Below are positions 5,837-15,048 of a stretch of 64,000 nt of DNA, one piece after another. Both the position numbers and the translations under genes were made by a program. Numbering within the stretch: the first letter of the stretch is position 1; the number at the start of each line of letters is the position of its first letter. The notes beneath the pieces are model-generated. The model was not told the DNA's origin. It saw only the letters and a list, made by a program, of their open reading frames with translations, and made no database searches. Source of the stretch: a virus; IMG/VR virus record IMGVR_UViG_3300031111_000001, positions 50,563-114,562 of that record; one strand, given 5' to 3'.

Positions 5837-6456
5837 TCCTTGCGGTTGGCCGGGAGCATGCAGAGCAGCTTGATCTTCTCGGCGTCGAGGACTTTGCCGC
5901 TCTCGACGCTGTACCACTCGTTGCAGAGGATGCAGCGGGCACCCGTGCCATCGGCGACGAGCTTGCCGCCACAGGGGCAGAGCTTCATGAGGTGGCCGTA
6001 CATGCCCTGAAGGATGGAGTTGGTGATGTCCTGGGAGCCATAGGCAAACGGCTTGTCCTCGACGATCTCGCCGTCATCCTCCAGGCCCGGATGAACCTTG
6101 TCCTTGTAGCACTCGCCGTCGATCTCGCAGGCGGTGCCCTGATCGACGACGCCACGGCACAGACACTCGCCGTCGTCGCACGCGGAACAGTCCACTTCGA
6201 CGTTCTCGATCTCGCAGACCTCGTCCTTCATGAGGGTTTCGGTGGCTTCGTGGCTGGACGGGGACAGGATAAAGTTGCCCTTGTCGTAGTTGATCATGAG
6301 GCCGCGAACATCGTCCAGCAGGGACTCGTTGATGACCATGGGCCTGCCGGTGCGTTTCTTGTAAAGGCTGGCGAGAGCGGCCAGCAGTGCCACCTCCAGG
6401 GTGAGTTCCTTTCCGTTCACGACGACCTTGTCGCCGTAGATCGCTTCGATCTGCAT
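5830..6456 (-). CDS. Cys-rich protein of unknown function (208 aa)
   Basis: ATG at 6456. The middle (about 80-120) has many Cys and acidic residues (CSACDDGECLCRG) and the C-terminus has a zinc-ribbon-like pair, CPCGGK and CILCNE. The first gene after promoter copy 2, and it overlaps the RuvC-like gene. No family recognised; metal binding is inferred from the Cys pattern. Confidence 0.6.
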   Translation of the reverse strand: MQIEAIYGDKVVVNGKELTLEVALLAALASLYKKRTGRPMVINESLLDDVRGLMINYDKGNFILSPSSHEATETLMKDEVCEIENVEVDCSACDDGECLCRGVVDQGTACEIDGECYKDKVHPGLEDDGEIVEDKPFAYGSQDITNSILQGMYGHLMKLCPCGGKLVADGTGARCILCNEWYSVESGKVLDAEKIKLLCMLPANRKEC

Positions 6457-6509
6457 CGTGTCTCCTTGAATGTTGTTGTGCTGCGAAGTGTTTCAGTCTG
6501 CTCGTCGGA

Positions 6510-6539
6510 TTAGTCGTACCGACGCCCGTGTCTGGATGA
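6510..6539 (-). promoter_or_regulatory. Phage promoter element, copy 2
   Basis: Same 30-base sequence as copy 1 (TCATCCAGACACGGGCGTCG plus GTACGACTAA on the minus strand), preceded by AT-rich DNA, 54 bases upstream of the 5830-6456 gene. Confidence 0.65.
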
Positions 6540-6581
6540 ATATTTCAGAAGAAATTTTAATTTTTCTTCTAGTGACCTGGA

Positions 6582-8477
6582 CTAATAGGAAAAAGTTCCT
6601 CGCCGTCCAGTTTTAGAAACGGTCAAAATGTCGCCCACAAGGCTCTTGAAATGGGACTGGTGGGTGATCAGGAAGACGTGGGGGATTTCCTTCGTGATCC
6701 TGAAGCAGAGGTCCATGACCGGCTCCGCAGAGCCTGAGTCCAGGCTTTCAAAAACCTCGTCGAGGAAAATGAAGTTCAAAGAACTCGCGGCCATAGACCG
6801 CACCAGCGCATTGAAAGACACCGCCAGGGCAAGGTTGATTTTCTGCCTCTCGCCGCCAGAACTCCCGACAAACGATGACGCGCCATGCTCGTTTTTGACC
6901 TCGATATCGAATTTCTCGCGCACTTCACCGGACTTGAGTTTCTTCAGCGTGGACACCGTAATCTCGATGTCGTCCAATAACATGGCGTTATCGTAAATGA
7001 TTCTATTCAACTCCGGGGTCACGGAGTCGAACACGTAGGATTTCAATCCGCCGTTCCCGAAGGTGGCCTCCAGCATGTTGACTAGGGCCATCCGTTCTTC
7101 CAGCGGAGAGAGCAGGGCGTTGTGTTCGGACAGCTTGGATCGGGCAGCGTCTAAATTCGCCTTCTGAGCGTCTCTAATGGGGCGATGCGGACACGACTCC
7201 GTTTCAATGGCTTGGAGCCGTCTACGGGCCTCTGAGAGCCTCTGGGAGGCATATTGAAGGTCAGACTCCAACTGCTGTCGGCGGGCCACGTCGGCACCGT
7301 TCTGAATCACCTGCTCACGGGCCTGGGCTGCTTCGGCGGCTCTGGCGGCAAGCTGCTCTCTGAGGTTGGTGAGATTCGCAACAGATGTCGCGACGGTAGC
7401 CGTCTCGATGTCAAGCGCAGCTACTTCGGCCTCCAGCTTGTCGGACTCGTCCTGAAGCCTCTTGAGCATGGCCGCGATGTCCTGCGGGCCGAATGCGCGA
7501 CCACATGCTTCGCACTTCGCGCCGTCGTTGGTGAGCGTCGAAGCCGTCTCGGCCACCTTGCGCTGTCTGGTCAGAACGCCTTCCTGCTTGAGGGTCAGGG
7601 CGTATTGTTCCTGAGACACCCGCTCGATCTTGGCGTTAAGCTGCTGGGCCAAATCATTGAACTTCGACACGGTTGCGTCGGCGACAGCAAGGTTCTGCCG
7701 GTACTGCTCGACATTCGCCGGGCACTGATCCAGGGCTTCCTTGGCTCGGCGCTCCTCAAGCTCCAGTCGGCCCTTGTCGCTATTCGCCTCCAGCACCCTG
7801 GAGCCGAAGTCCGTTTGCCAGACGGCCATGGCCCGTTCAGCGGCCTCCAGGCTCTGCTCGGCGTTGGTGATCTCGTATTCCGTGATTACCCTTATGGTGT
7901 CCCTTATCCGGGTGATCTCGGCCTCCAGACGCTTCTGTTCGGCCTTGATCTTGGCATGATCCTCGGAGAAGAACGTCAGGCCCAGAGCCTCCTCAAAAAC
8001 CGTTTTGAACTCCTTGTCTGTGGACGCGGCAAACGCCTTCACGTCGCCCTGGCCGAAGTGGGCCACCTTGGAGAACGTGCCCTCGGACATGCCCACGATC
8101 TGTTCGATCATGATCTGCGTGTCGAAGGACGTGCCCTTGGTGATCTCCTGCCCGGCCTTCCAGATACGCAGGGAGTTCTTCAGCTTGGCGTCCTTCCGGG
8201 TACGGATGATCACCACGTCGTCGAAGTGAAACTCCACCCGGCAGTCCTTGTCGGCCTCCTCGTTCACTACGGCATCACCCTTCAGGCCGCGCTTCGTGGT
8301 CCCCCACAGCGCCCAATGGATCGCCTCGTAGATGGTTGATTTCGAGGCACCGTTGGAAATAGAGGTCGGGCTGGAGTTGTTGATGCCCTCGATCAAGACC
8401 AGACCCGGCTTTGTAAAGGTAAGTTCCCCTTTGCCGATGCCCATGAAGTTCTGTATTTTGAGTAGTTTGGCGATCAC
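6582..8477 (-). CDS. SbcC/Rad50-like recombination ATPase (T4 gp46-like)
   Basis: 631 residues from a GTG at 8477 that overlaps the preceding stop by GTGA. N-terminal Walker A reads SNGASKST (42-48), with A in place of the usual central G. A long coiled coil with a zinc-hook CEAC (about 322-325) follows, then the ABC signature SSGGERQK and Walker B FIFLDEVFESLD near the C-terminus. Rad50/SbcC works with Mre11/SbcD, encoded at 10920-11975, to process DNA ends and hairpins; T4 gp46/gp47 do this for recombination-dependent replication. Length fits phage gp46 (about 560-650). Confidence 0.9.
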   Translation of the reverse strand: MIAKLLKIQNFMGIGKGELTFTKPGLVLIEGINNSSPTSISNGASKSTIYEAIHWALWGTTKRGLKGDAVVNEEADKDCRVEFHFDDVVIIRTRKDAKLKNSLRIWKAGQEITKGTSFDTQIMIEQIVGMSEGTFSKVAHFGQGDVKAFAASTDKEFKTVFEEALGLTFFSEDHAKIKAEQKRLEAEITRIRDTIRVITEYEITNAEQSLEAAERAMAVWQTDFGSRVLEANSDKGRLELEERRAKEALDQCPANVEQYRQNLAVADATVSKFNDLAQQLNAKIERVSQEQYALTLKQEGVLTRQRKVAETASTLTNDGAKCEACGRAFGPQDIAAMLKRLQDESDKLEAEVAALDIETATVATSVANLTNLREQLAARAAEAAQAREQVIQNGADVARRQQLESDLQYASQRLSEARRRLQAIETESCPHRPIRDAQKANLDAARSKLSEHNALLSPLEERMALVNMLEATFGNGGLKSYVFDSVTPELNRIIYDNAMLLDDIEITVSTLKKLKSGEVREKFDIEVKNEHGASSFVGSSGGERQKINLALAVSFNALVRSMAASSLNFIFLDEVFESLDSGSAEPVMDLCFRITKEIPHVFLITHQSHFKSLVGDILTVSKTGRRGTFSY

Positions 8478-8707
8478 AAAGTCACCCTGATCACCGGCAC
8501 CCAAATGTTGCGAACCCATTCGGCGGCGCGACCATCAGCCCCATTGACCAGCAGGAACTGTGTATCGGTCTTAGAGACGCCCAGGACTTTCTCCAATTGG
8601 TCATCGTTGATACAGACGGCATCCTTGATACAAAACGCCTTCCGTGCCAAAACAGCCTCCTTGTAGGACGGGGCGATGATAATGGTTCGTTTTTCGGGAT
8701 TGATCAT
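8474..8707 (-). CDS. Conserved-looking protein of unknown function (77 aa)
   Basis: ATG at 8707 overlaps the upstream stop (ATGA); an in-frame GTG lies at 8716. Begins MINPEKRTIIIAPSYKEA, an alpha/beta-looking N-terminus, with no motif I can assign. Coupled to SbcC by a 4-base overlap, so probably a recombination-operon accessory. Confidence 0.5.
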   Translation of the reverse strand: MINPEKRTIIIAPSYKEAVLARKAFCIKDAVCINDDQLEKVLGVSKTDTQFLLVNGADGRAAEWVRNIWVPVIRVTL

Positions 8708-9165
8708 ATACTCCACCAGTCTTTCTGGACGTTCTTCATGCGGGCTGCGCCAAGTCCGCGATCCACAAACAGGTTCCCACCGTAGTCGTGAGCTACAACC
8801 TTGCCATTAAGCAACCCGAAGTTTTGGTACTTGAGATCGGTGAAGAAGTTAGGGAGCTTCTTCGGGGCCATATCTGGTGGCAGAGGATGTGTCCGATGCT
8901 GGATCAGCACTTGTGCGCAGGGCGAAACAGCAACGCAGGGGGCGAACCACTGCGCCCACTTCGTGTACTGGACCTGATCCCATACATCCCATTCAATCGC
9001 GTTTTGGAATCGGTTATGGGAACTGAACTCAATCTTCACAACGAGGTTCTTGGGATCAAGCGCGTACTCATAGACGTGTCGGAAGCAGCCACCCCCGATG
9101 AAACACCCCACGAACATTCGCAGGGCGTCATCGAGGCAGACTTTGGGTTCGTCGAGGATGTACAT
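8704..9165 (-). CDS. Minimal protein-kinase-like protein (153 aa)
   Basis: ATG at 9165 overlaps the previous stop (TGATG). Kinase-fold hallmarks occur in the right order: Gly-rich loop GGGCFRHVY (24-32), VVKIE with the ATP-binding Lys (K44), a possible helix-C Glu (E58), catalytic loop DLKYQN (110-115) and the metal-binding DYG (127-129). At 153 residues it is far shorter than a normal kinase (about 250); the C-lobe beyond DYG is almost absent. Catalysis is therefore uncertain. It lies within the recombination operon. Confidence 0.55.
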   Translation of the reverse strand: MYILDEPKVCLDDALRMFVGCFIGGGCFRHVYEYALDPKNLVVKIEFSSHNRFQNAIEWDVWDQVQYTKWAQWFAPCVAVSPCAQVLIQHRTHPLPPDMAPKKLPNFFTDLKYQNFGLLNGKVVAHDYGGNLFVDRGLGAARMKNVQKDWWSI

Positions 9166-9389
9166 CACCCGCTCCCAAGAGCCGCGCACGTACCACCAAC
9201 AAAAATCCCCAGCGGTAATGCAGCCACGATGGCTCCCCAGCCGAACTGGTGCCCCATGATGGCCGACATCAACCCGCCGATCACTGGCGTGAAAATCAAC
9301 GTGAGTACCAGTGCCACGATCATGAACGATCCAGAAGGCGGATCGATGGGAATATCGCCTTCGGGGCTAATGAAAATAGGAACAAACAT
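9165..9389 (-). CDS. Small membrane protein (74 aa)
   Basis: Two hydrophobic segments (about 22-40 and 50-70) with a short polar N-terminus. Overlaps the kinase-like gene's start and follows the ligase gene by 2 bases. No family recognised. Confidence 0.6.
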   Translation of the reverse strand: MFVPIFISPEGDIPIDPPSGSFMIVALVLTLIFTPVIGGLMSAIMGHQFGWGAIVAALPLGIFVGGTCAALGSG

Positions 9390-9391
9390 GG

Positions 9392-10765
9392 CTACTCCCT
9401 GTCCAGTTTCAGCACCCGGAACGTGGGGAACTGCAAGGCCCAGACGCCGTCCTCGTTAGGCTCGTCGGAGAAGGTCTGGAACTGGATTTCGGCCAGCAAC
9501 CCCTTCAGGCGGTCCCGGTTGGCGTACATCCAGTCACGGGTGGGTTTTTCCTGCCAGCCCCAATCCCCGCCGTCCCAATCGAGCTTCTGGGCGATCTTAT
9601 TGCCGTCACGGTCCAGGCTGAACTCGGAAAACCCGGAGCCGCACTCGCACCGCACGAAGCGCTCCTCATATTGTCCATCGACCTTCCACTTCACCGTGCC
9701 GCTGATGACGATGGTGCCGCACGTATTCGCGAAGCGACCATCAGGTTCGCCAAGCTGCACCTCTTCAATGATGAAGTCGGCTTCGTGGAAAGGCTTGTAC
9801 TTGAGAAGCTGGTTGCTGCGCTTCCACTCGTAGGGAATATCCGGGTGGCGCAACATCAAGCCTTCGAAACCTTCCTTGTACATCGCCAGCATGAAGTCTT
9901 CGATCAACTGCGGCTTATTGACCACTTTGAAGTACTCCAGCGGGCGCAGGTACTCGTACTTGCTCCAGTCGATTTCGCGGAGCTTGTTGATCATGTCGTC
10001 GGTGGTTTTGATCTCGTCGCCACCAATGGCGAAGACATTGAAGAAGATTTTCTTCTTGTTTTTCTCGGAGACGTTGCGATTGCCGCGCACGAAGCTCTGG
10101 ATGCGCTGGAACGGAATCTGACGGTTGAAGAGTTCGCCGTCGATGAACTGGAGGTCGTATTCGGCTGCAAGAGCGGCCAATTCGGACACGACGTGACCAA
10201 AACCGAAGAAAGGATGGCCCTCACGGGAGCGGATGACGTTGACGCCCTCCAGCACTTCGCCGTCGATGTCCCAATAGCCGCGCAGGCCGTTCAGTTTACG
10301 GCTACACCACCAGTGGTCCACGCCCTTGTACTTCTTTTCGGAATCGTACTTGTTGGCGAGTTGGACGGTGAAGATCGGGATGAAACCATGCCCCAGAACG
10401 GTGTTGACCAGCTTCGCGCCGATGCCAACCTTGAGGTCTTTCTTGATGATTCTGGAAAATACGTCCTGTGCAATGCCGTTGCATTGGCCCAAGAACCTTT
10501 TGACAGCGTCCTTGGCGTTGTTGCCGGTGAGCTTTCGGGTGGTAAGCTGGTAGAAAAGCTGGCAGAAGTCCTGATAGGCTTGGTCGAATGTTAAACCACC
10601 CAGCGCGGGAGGATCGACTTTCGGCAGCTTCTTCATAAAGGTCGGCGTGAACGGGTTCAGGGCCATGACCAACGCGCTATGCACGCGAGGAGAGGCCGAC
10701 CTGATCAGATCGGCCTTGGCGTTGGTGCCGGGGGTGGAAGTGGCTTCGACTAGGAATCGCTCCAT
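9392..10765 (-). CDS. ATP-dependent DNA ligase
   Basis: 457 residues from the ATG at 10765; upstream codons in frame overlap another gene and lack ligase similarity. Motif I is SRKLNGLRG with Lys157 as the adenylated residue (KxxG form KLNG). Motif III/IIIa-like FIDGELF, motif IV EGLMLRHPD and motif V LLKYKPF follow in order, and an OB-like C-terminus ends with FRVLKLDRE. Length is near T4 gp30 (487). It would seal nicks in phage DNA. The neighbouring genes are all replication/recombination. Confidence 0.9.
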   Translation of the reverse strand: MERFLVEATSTPGTNAKADLIRSASPRVHSALVMALNPFTPTFMKKLPKVDPPALGGLTFDQAYQDFCQLFYQLTTRKLTGNNAKDAVKRFLGQCNGIAQDVFSRIIKKDLKVGIGAKLVNTVLGHGFIPIFTVQLANKYDSEKKYKGVDHWWCSRKLNGLRGYWDIDGEVLEGVNVIRSREGHPFFGFGHVVSELAALAAEYDLQFIDGELFNRQIPFQRIQSFVRGNRNVSEKNKKKIFFNVFAIGGDEIKTTDDMINKLREIDWSKYEYLRPLEYFKVVNKPQLIEDFMLAMYKEGFEGLMLRHPDIPYEWKRSNQLLKYKPFHEADFIIEEVQLGEPDGRFANTCGTIVISGTVKWKVDGQYEERFVRCECGSGFSEFSLDRDGNKIAQKLDWDGGDWGWQEKPTRDWMYANRDRLKGLLAEIQFQTFSDEPNEDGVWALQFPTFRVLKLDRE

Positions 10766-10767
10766 CG

Positions 10768-10920
10768 CTACTTCACCTCGGTGTTCTGGAAGCAAAAGTT
10801 GCAGCGGACAACCCGCGTGCCCCACCACTCGATAACCTCCCAGACTGTGCTGGGGTGGGTGGTTCCGCAGTGCGGGCACTTGAAGACTTTCTTTTTGTCG
10901 AAGGTTTTCTCAAAGGGCAT
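10768..10920 (-). CDS. Small zinc-finger protein (50 aa)
   Basis: ATG at 10920 overlaps the SbcD stop (TAATG) and the stop at 10768 is 2 bases before the ligase start. Two Cys pairs, CPHCG and CNFC, spaced about 26 residues apart form a likely zinc ribbon. Between them lies a Trp-rich stretch. Function unknown. Confidence 0.65.
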   Translation of the reverse strand: MPFEKTFDKKKVFKCPHCGTTHPSTVWEVIEWWGTRVVRCNFCFQNTEVK

Positions 10921-11975
10921 TATACTTTTTCTCCACATAGTTCGTTGTACATGGACAGCAGTTCCCTTTTGTGAGGGACAAGATCGGGCTTCATGTCGAT
11001 GTATTCCCCAAGCATTTGTGTCGGGGTACTCAGGCCAATGGTTTGTGAGTGCGCTGTTGCGAACTCTTTTTCGTACCTAATGGCGAAGCCTGGACAGTTG
11101 TTCTGCTGGCAATATTCCTTGATCTTTTCCGATAGCCGCTTATTTTTGATCTTCCATGTCGTGAATATATTCTCGACAGTGACGTTCCGCATTTCCTTGA
11201 CGTTCGACACGGACACAGTCTGGAAGGAGGGATGTGATTCGATTTTGTGATGCAGCAGTTGGTCGTCGTCCGTCAGGACGTAACAAAACCGGGTACTCCC
11301 GGCATCGCCGAAGTTGTGCTGCACCAACGCTCCAGGGCTGAAGACCTTAGAGTGCGTGGGGTTTATCATCGGGTAGTGATAGTGCCCGGCAATCACCCAA
11401 GCATTAGTCACTGACTCCAAATAGGAGGCGGTGAGTTTGGTTTCCGGCATGTTGCCGTGGGGCCTGAAGTCATCCACGCCCTGGTGGATCAGAATGATCC
11501 GTGGGTTGCCTTTGGCGATCCGCTCGTACTCGCGCCGGAAGTCATCCAGATCGTGACAGTAGGGGATGGCAGCAATCTTGCCGATGCTGGTATCCAGGGC
11601 CACGGGCTCCATAACGATATGGATACGGAATTGACCGCGTCCGAAACCATCAAGCATGTCCAGACTGGACACGTCGTAGTTGTAGTTTTCCAGGTCATGG
11701 TTGCCGACAGAAATGATAGGCTCCATTCCGTGGTCCATGGCGTAGATTAAACAACGCTTGACGACTTTACCGACTGAAGGACGAATATGAGCGCGTGTGT
11801 GAAACACATCGCCGGGAATCAATAAATAATTGCAGTTGTGATTTGCGCCAAATCGCACGGCTTCTCGAAAGGCTGCTTCGATAAGAAGGAGGCGAGAAGG
11901 GAACCCTCCCGCCTCCATTTTTGAGAACGCCTTGAAACCGTGGAAATGCGGATCACTAAGAACCAGTGCTGGCAT
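10920..11975 (-). CDS. SbcD/Mre11-like nuclease (T4 gp47-like)
   Basis: 351 residues. The calcineurin-type phosphoesterase motifs are complete: LSDPHFHG (7-14), PGDVFHTR, SVGNHDLE and VIAGHYHYP, all metal ligands of Mre11/SbcD. Partner of the SbcC/Rad50-like ATPase. The start overlaps the RecA stop by 20 bases, so translation is coupled. Confidence 0.9.
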   Translation of the reverse strand: MPALVLSDPHFHGFKAFSKMEAGGFPSRLLLIEAAFREAVRFGANHNCNYLLIPGDVFHTRAHIRPSVGKVVKRCLIYAMDHGMEPIISVGNHDLENYNYDVSSLDMLDGFGRGQFRIHIVMEPVALDTSIGKIAAIPYCHDLDDFRREYERIAKGNPRIILIHQGVDDFRPHGNMPETKLTASYLESVTNAWVIAGHYHYPMINPTHSKVFSPGALVQHNFGDAGSTRFCYVLTDDDQLLHHKIESHPSFQTVSVSNVKEMRNVTVENIFTTWKIKNKRLSEKIKEYCQQNNCPGFAIRYEKEFATAHSQTIGLSTPTQMLGEYIDMKPDLVPHKRELLSMYNELCGEKV

Positions 11976-12960
11976 CGTCGTCCTTGAACGACTCAGCGAT
12001 GAACTTCTGGTACTCCTCCGGGTTACTTTGGAATAGTTCGGTCAAGTCCTTTGCGCGGTACTTTTTCCCGTCCCACTCCAACCATCCCTGCGAGTCACCC
12101 AGCAACCCAAGCTCGTTGGCGAATTTGAGGTGGGAGCCGATGAAATCGATCCCCGTCTCAAACAGGTTGATGTACTCGCCCGTGACCAGCGGCGGTGCGG
12201 TCTTGTTCTTCTTGCCCAGCGCCCGAATGATTTCCCCGAAAGCGTTTTCGCTTCCTTTGAGGGTTTTGATCTTGGTAAGCTGGATACGCACGGATGCGTA
12301 GAACTTGGTCGCGTTGCCACCGGGAGTCTTCGTCTTGTCGCCCATCATCTGGCCCACGTTGTCGCGAGTCTGGTTCAGCAGGATCAACGTGACGTTCATC
12401 TTGTTGATCATGCTGGCGAGTTTGGGCAGGGCCGAAGACATGACGGTGGGAAGATTGATGCGTGTGTTCATCTTCTCTTCCCCGAAGGCGGTTTCCTGCT
12501 GGCTCTTGGTGACCATCGCCGCCACAGAGTCCACCACGATGGTGATGTGGCGCTGGGAATCACTGTTACGCACGATGTTGATGATCTTCTCGATCAGGGC
12601 GAAGCTCTCTTCCGCAGTCGTTGGCTGCTTGTACAGCCACTTGTTCGGATCGTCGTCCAGACCAAATTGCTTGGCCCGGCTCAGAGAGAAGCTGTGTTCA
12701 TGATCGAGGAAGACGCAGAAGCCACCAACACGCTGGGTTTCAACCATCGCAACGGTGGCGATGGCCGTCTTACCGCAGGACTCCTTTCCGTAAATCTCGG
12801 TGATGCGCCCCACAGGGAACCCACCGTGATATCTGCCGGAAAGCACTTTGTTCAGTTGGACAAGGCCAGTGGAGAGCCACTGGTTCACGTCCTGATTATC
12901 GTCGCTGAGTCCGCATTCCTTTTGGATTTCATCCACAAGACTCATGGGTTTCTTAGCCAC
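11956..12960 (-). CDS. recA: RecA recombinase
   Basis: 334 residues with Walker A GKESCGKTA (58-66), Walker B-like TIVVDSVAAMV, loop 2 region MMGDKTKTPGGNATKFY and the C-terminal residues of phage RecA/UvsX proteins. It forms filaments on single-stranded DNA and catalyses strand exchange. It lies between the putative SSB (13023-14027) and SbcD, a full recombination module. The GC-rich hairpin upstream (12975-13006) separates it from the SSB gene. Confidence 0.9.
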   Translation of the reverse strand: MAKKPMSLVDEIQKECGLSDDNQDVNQWLSTGLVQLNKVLSGRYHGGFPVGRITEIYGKESCGKTAIATVAMVETQRVGGFCVFLDHEHSFSLSRAKQFGLDDDPNKWLYKQPTTAEESFALIEKIINIVRNSDSQRHITIVVDSVAAMVTKSQQETAFGEEKMNTRINLPTVMSSALPKLASMINKMNVTLILLNQTRDNVGQMMGDKTKTPGGNATKFYASVRIQLTKIKTLKGSENAFGEIIRALGKKNKTAPPLVTGEYINLFETGIDFIGSHLKFANELGLLGDSQGWLEWDGKKYRAKDLTELFQSNPEEYQKFIAESFKDDDASTGS

Positions 12961-12974
12961 TATGGCCTCCTAAT

Positions 12975-13006
12975 GGGGGCCGCAGAGCGGGGGCCTTGCG
13001 GCCCCC
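12975..13006 (-). terminator. GC-rich hairpin between SSB-like gene and recA
   Basis: GGGGGCCGCA (12975-12984) pairs perfectly with TGCGGCCCCC (12997-13006) around 12 bases. On the coding strand no T-run follows, so partial termination or 3' stabilisation of the upstream, probably abundant, SSB message is more likely than full termination. Confidence 0.5.
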
Positions 13007-13022
13007 TTTCAGATTGCTCTGG

Positions 13023-14027
13023 TTACTCCTGACAGGCACCCAGAATGGATGCCTCAAGGTCGGTGTCAGCCGGGGTGGACGCCACGGGAGGCGCGGCGTC
13101 AGGGGCCGGGGCGGGAACGCCATAGCCCGGAGGCAGTTCGCCCAACTGACTGGAGGCGGGAGCCGCCGGGGCGGCAGGAGTCGCATCGTAGGTCGTCGGG
13201 GCCTGGGCAGGGGCCGCAGCAGGAGCAGCGGCAGGGGCAGCAGTGCCGGGAGCGGCGTTCTGTTTGCCGCCCCGGCGGGCCTCGATGTTCCGGTTCATGA
13301 TCTCGATGGTTTCCAGAGCGGCCATGTGTTGGTCGTAGAGCTTGCGAATCGGCTCCATGTCGCCACCGGGGCCAGCCATGAACTGGCCCTTGGTCAGGAC
13401 CGGCTCAAAGTAGGTGATGCCGCCGTTCTTCTTCATGACGCTGGAAACGTCGATGGAGAGCATGTAGGGCTGCACCGGCTGGGGGCCGTTGGCGGTCTGG
13501 ATGGAGAAGAACGAGCGATCACGCAGCATATCGAAGAACGGCTTGTAGCCGCTGCGCTTGGCGTAGTGAATGCACTGGACGTGTTCGCCGTCCTCGGTGA
13601 TAGCGATGCAGAAGATGACCATCTGCGCGTTGCAGCGAGGGTTGGCGGTTTCGGCACGGTGAGGGCAGGTCTTGCCGCACTTGTAGCCGTAGTTCACGCC
13701 GAAGGCACCCTCGGAGAAGTCCTTGAACAGGACGCAGGAGCAGTTCTTCTTCTGGTCGGACGGGTGGTACAGGCTGTAGCTGTGACGCAGCGCAAGAATG
13801 ATGATGGACTTCACGGCCTTGCCTTCGTCCACGATGTTCTGCTGCTGGTCCTTCTTCATGCCCACAATCCACGTTCCGGGGCGGTGGGAGATACCCAACT
13901 CGTTCTGGTTGATTCGCAACTGCGGAATGGATGCACGCTGCTCCACTCCGGTATCGCTCTGCGCGGCCATCTTGTTCAGTTCGGCCACCATGGCAGCGTC
14001 AACGGTGGCGGGGACGTTGGTCGTCAT
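13023..14027 (-). CDS. Putative single-stranded DNA-binding protein
   Basis: 334 residues. The N-terminal two thirds are mixed alpha/beta with a Cys cluster (CSCVLF, YKCGKTCPH, RCNAQMVIFC), possibly a zinc site as in T4 gp32. The last 80 residues are Pro/Ala-rich and end acidic (TDLEASILGACQE), as SSB tails do. The position upstream of recA and the strong ribosome site (AAAGGAG) fit an abundant SSB. I do not see a clear OB-fold signature, so the call rests on context and tail. Confidence 0.5.
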   Translation of the reverse strand: MTTNVPATVDAAMVAELNKMAAQSDTGVEQRASIPQLRINQNELGISHRPGTWIVGMKKDQQQNIVDEGKAVKSIIILALRHSYSLYHPSDQKKNCSCVLFKDFSEGAFGVNYGYKCGKTCPHRAETANPRCNAQMVIFCIAITEDGEHVQCIHYAKRSGYKPFFDMLRDRSFFSIQTANGPQPVQPYMLSIDVSSVMKKNGGITYFEPVLTKGQFMAGPGGDMEPIRKLYDQHMAALETIEIMNRNIEARRGGKQNAAPGTAAPAAAPAAAPAQAPTTYDATPAAPAAPASSQLGELPPGYGVPAPAPDAAPPVASTPADTDLEASILGACQE

Positions 14028-14078
14028 TAAATACTCCTTTGGTTCTGGAATCTTCTTTTGGATTCTGGGTTTTTGGTT

Positions 14079-14531
14079 CTAGTCGAGCAGTTGGTCGAGG
14101 GCGAAAAGGCCGTTCACCACTTCGTTGCGAGGGCAATCGCCAAACTCACGGCCCTGCGGGCCAAGCTGGTCATGAAGGCCGAAAGCCTGGACCAGGGCGC
14201 GACAAAGGTTGGACTTCTGCGGTGTGAACAGGATCAGAATGCTGCCGTCGCGCTTCTTCATGAAGAAGGCGGTCAGCCTCTTGCGGTTGATCAGGTCCAC
14301 CAGTTCGGTGCCGGAATAGACCAGCCGAAACTCCGGGGGACGGAGGGGCTGATTCTCGCGGGCGTCGTACCAAGTGGCGGTCATGGAACCGCTGGTAGCG
14401 AGACAACGATCTCCGACGAAGACCATGCGGAGGCCCATCTTTTGGCGTTCGGCTCCAAACAGGTTGCGGAGGTGAATGTTCCCGTTGAATTCGTGCTGGT
14501 TGGAGGGGTTAATAGCCGACCGGCGATTCAC
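14079..14531 (-). CDS. Protein of unknown function (150 aa)
   Basis: GTG start at 14531 overlaps the preceding small ORF (GTGA). The frame is open further upstream without a good start (residues TNRRNCGEERRWSEV precede), so the N-terminus is uncertain. It has NQHEFNG near residue 12 and an alpha/beta mix afterwards. No family assigned. It is coupled to the small ORF and lies in the recombination unit. Confidence 0.5.
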   Translation of the reverse strand: MNRRSAINPSNQHEFNGNIHLRNLFGAERQKMGLRMVFVGDRCLATSGSMTATWYDARENQPLRPPEFRLVYSGTELVDLINRKRLTAFFMKKRDGSILILFTPQKSNLCRALVQAFGLHDQLGPQGREFGDCPRNEVVNGLFALDQLLD

Positions 14532-14611
14532 CTCACTCCAACGACGTTCTTCGCCACAATTCCGTCGATTTGTCGCTCGATCAGTACTTGGTAAAAAGAC
14601 TTTTGACTCAT
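14528..14611 (-). CDS. Very small ORF (27 aa)
   Basis: ATG at 14611, stop TGA at 14528-14530 overlapping the GTG of the next gene. Product begins MSQKSFYQVLIERQID. It may be a leader peptide that couples translation of the next gene, or a short protein in its own right. Weak ribosome site. Confidence 0.35.
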   Translation of the reverse strand: MSQKSFYQVLIERQIDGIVAKNVVGVR

Positions 14612-14625
14612 TGTACTCTCTGGTT

Positions 14626-15048
14626 TTACACCGGAGCAGCGGGATAGGCCGTTTGCAACGACCTCTGCTCGGCGCGTTGGTTGTAGGACAGTGCGACCAG
14701 CAAATCCTTCCGGGCGTAGTACGTGTCCCTTAATGCTTTCATTCGTCCCAATTGGGCCTTGGCGTTGACTACGTTTTGCTGGGCTTGCTGGTATTCCGGG
14801 TCAAGTTTCATATGCTGATCAATCAGCTTTTCGGTGATCTTGACCCCCTCTGCCTCAAGTCGCTGTCGGACCCGGATCGCGACAGCGGCCTCCACGCGCC
14901 CAAGGACATCCTTGTGCGCCTCGACCAGAGCCTCCGCTTGTGCGTAAAGCTCTGCGATGTAAAGGAATTTTGCGGACTGATCTGCGACCTCGTCGTCGAT
15001 CCTCAAGCGATCAACACCAGCGGAGGCCCGCAGTTCGTCAATGTTCAT
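14626..15048 (-). CDS. All-helical protein, possible UvsY-like recombination mediator
   Basis: 140 residues, almost entirely helical and charged, with LYAQAEALVEAHKDVL in the N-terminal half and a basic C-terminal helix (DTYYARKDLLVALSYNQR). Length and helix pattern resemble phage UvsY (137 in T4), which loads recombinase on SSB-coated DNA. Neighbours recA and the SSB-like gene support this. No residue-level proof. Confidence 0.4.
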   Translation of the reverse strand: MNIDELRASAGVDRLRIDDEVADQSAKFLYIAELYAQAEALVEAHKDVLGRVEAAVAIRVRQRLEAEGVKITEKLIDQHMKLDPEYQQAQQNVVNAKAQLGRMKALRDTYYARKDLLVALSYNQRAEQRSLQTAYPAAPV

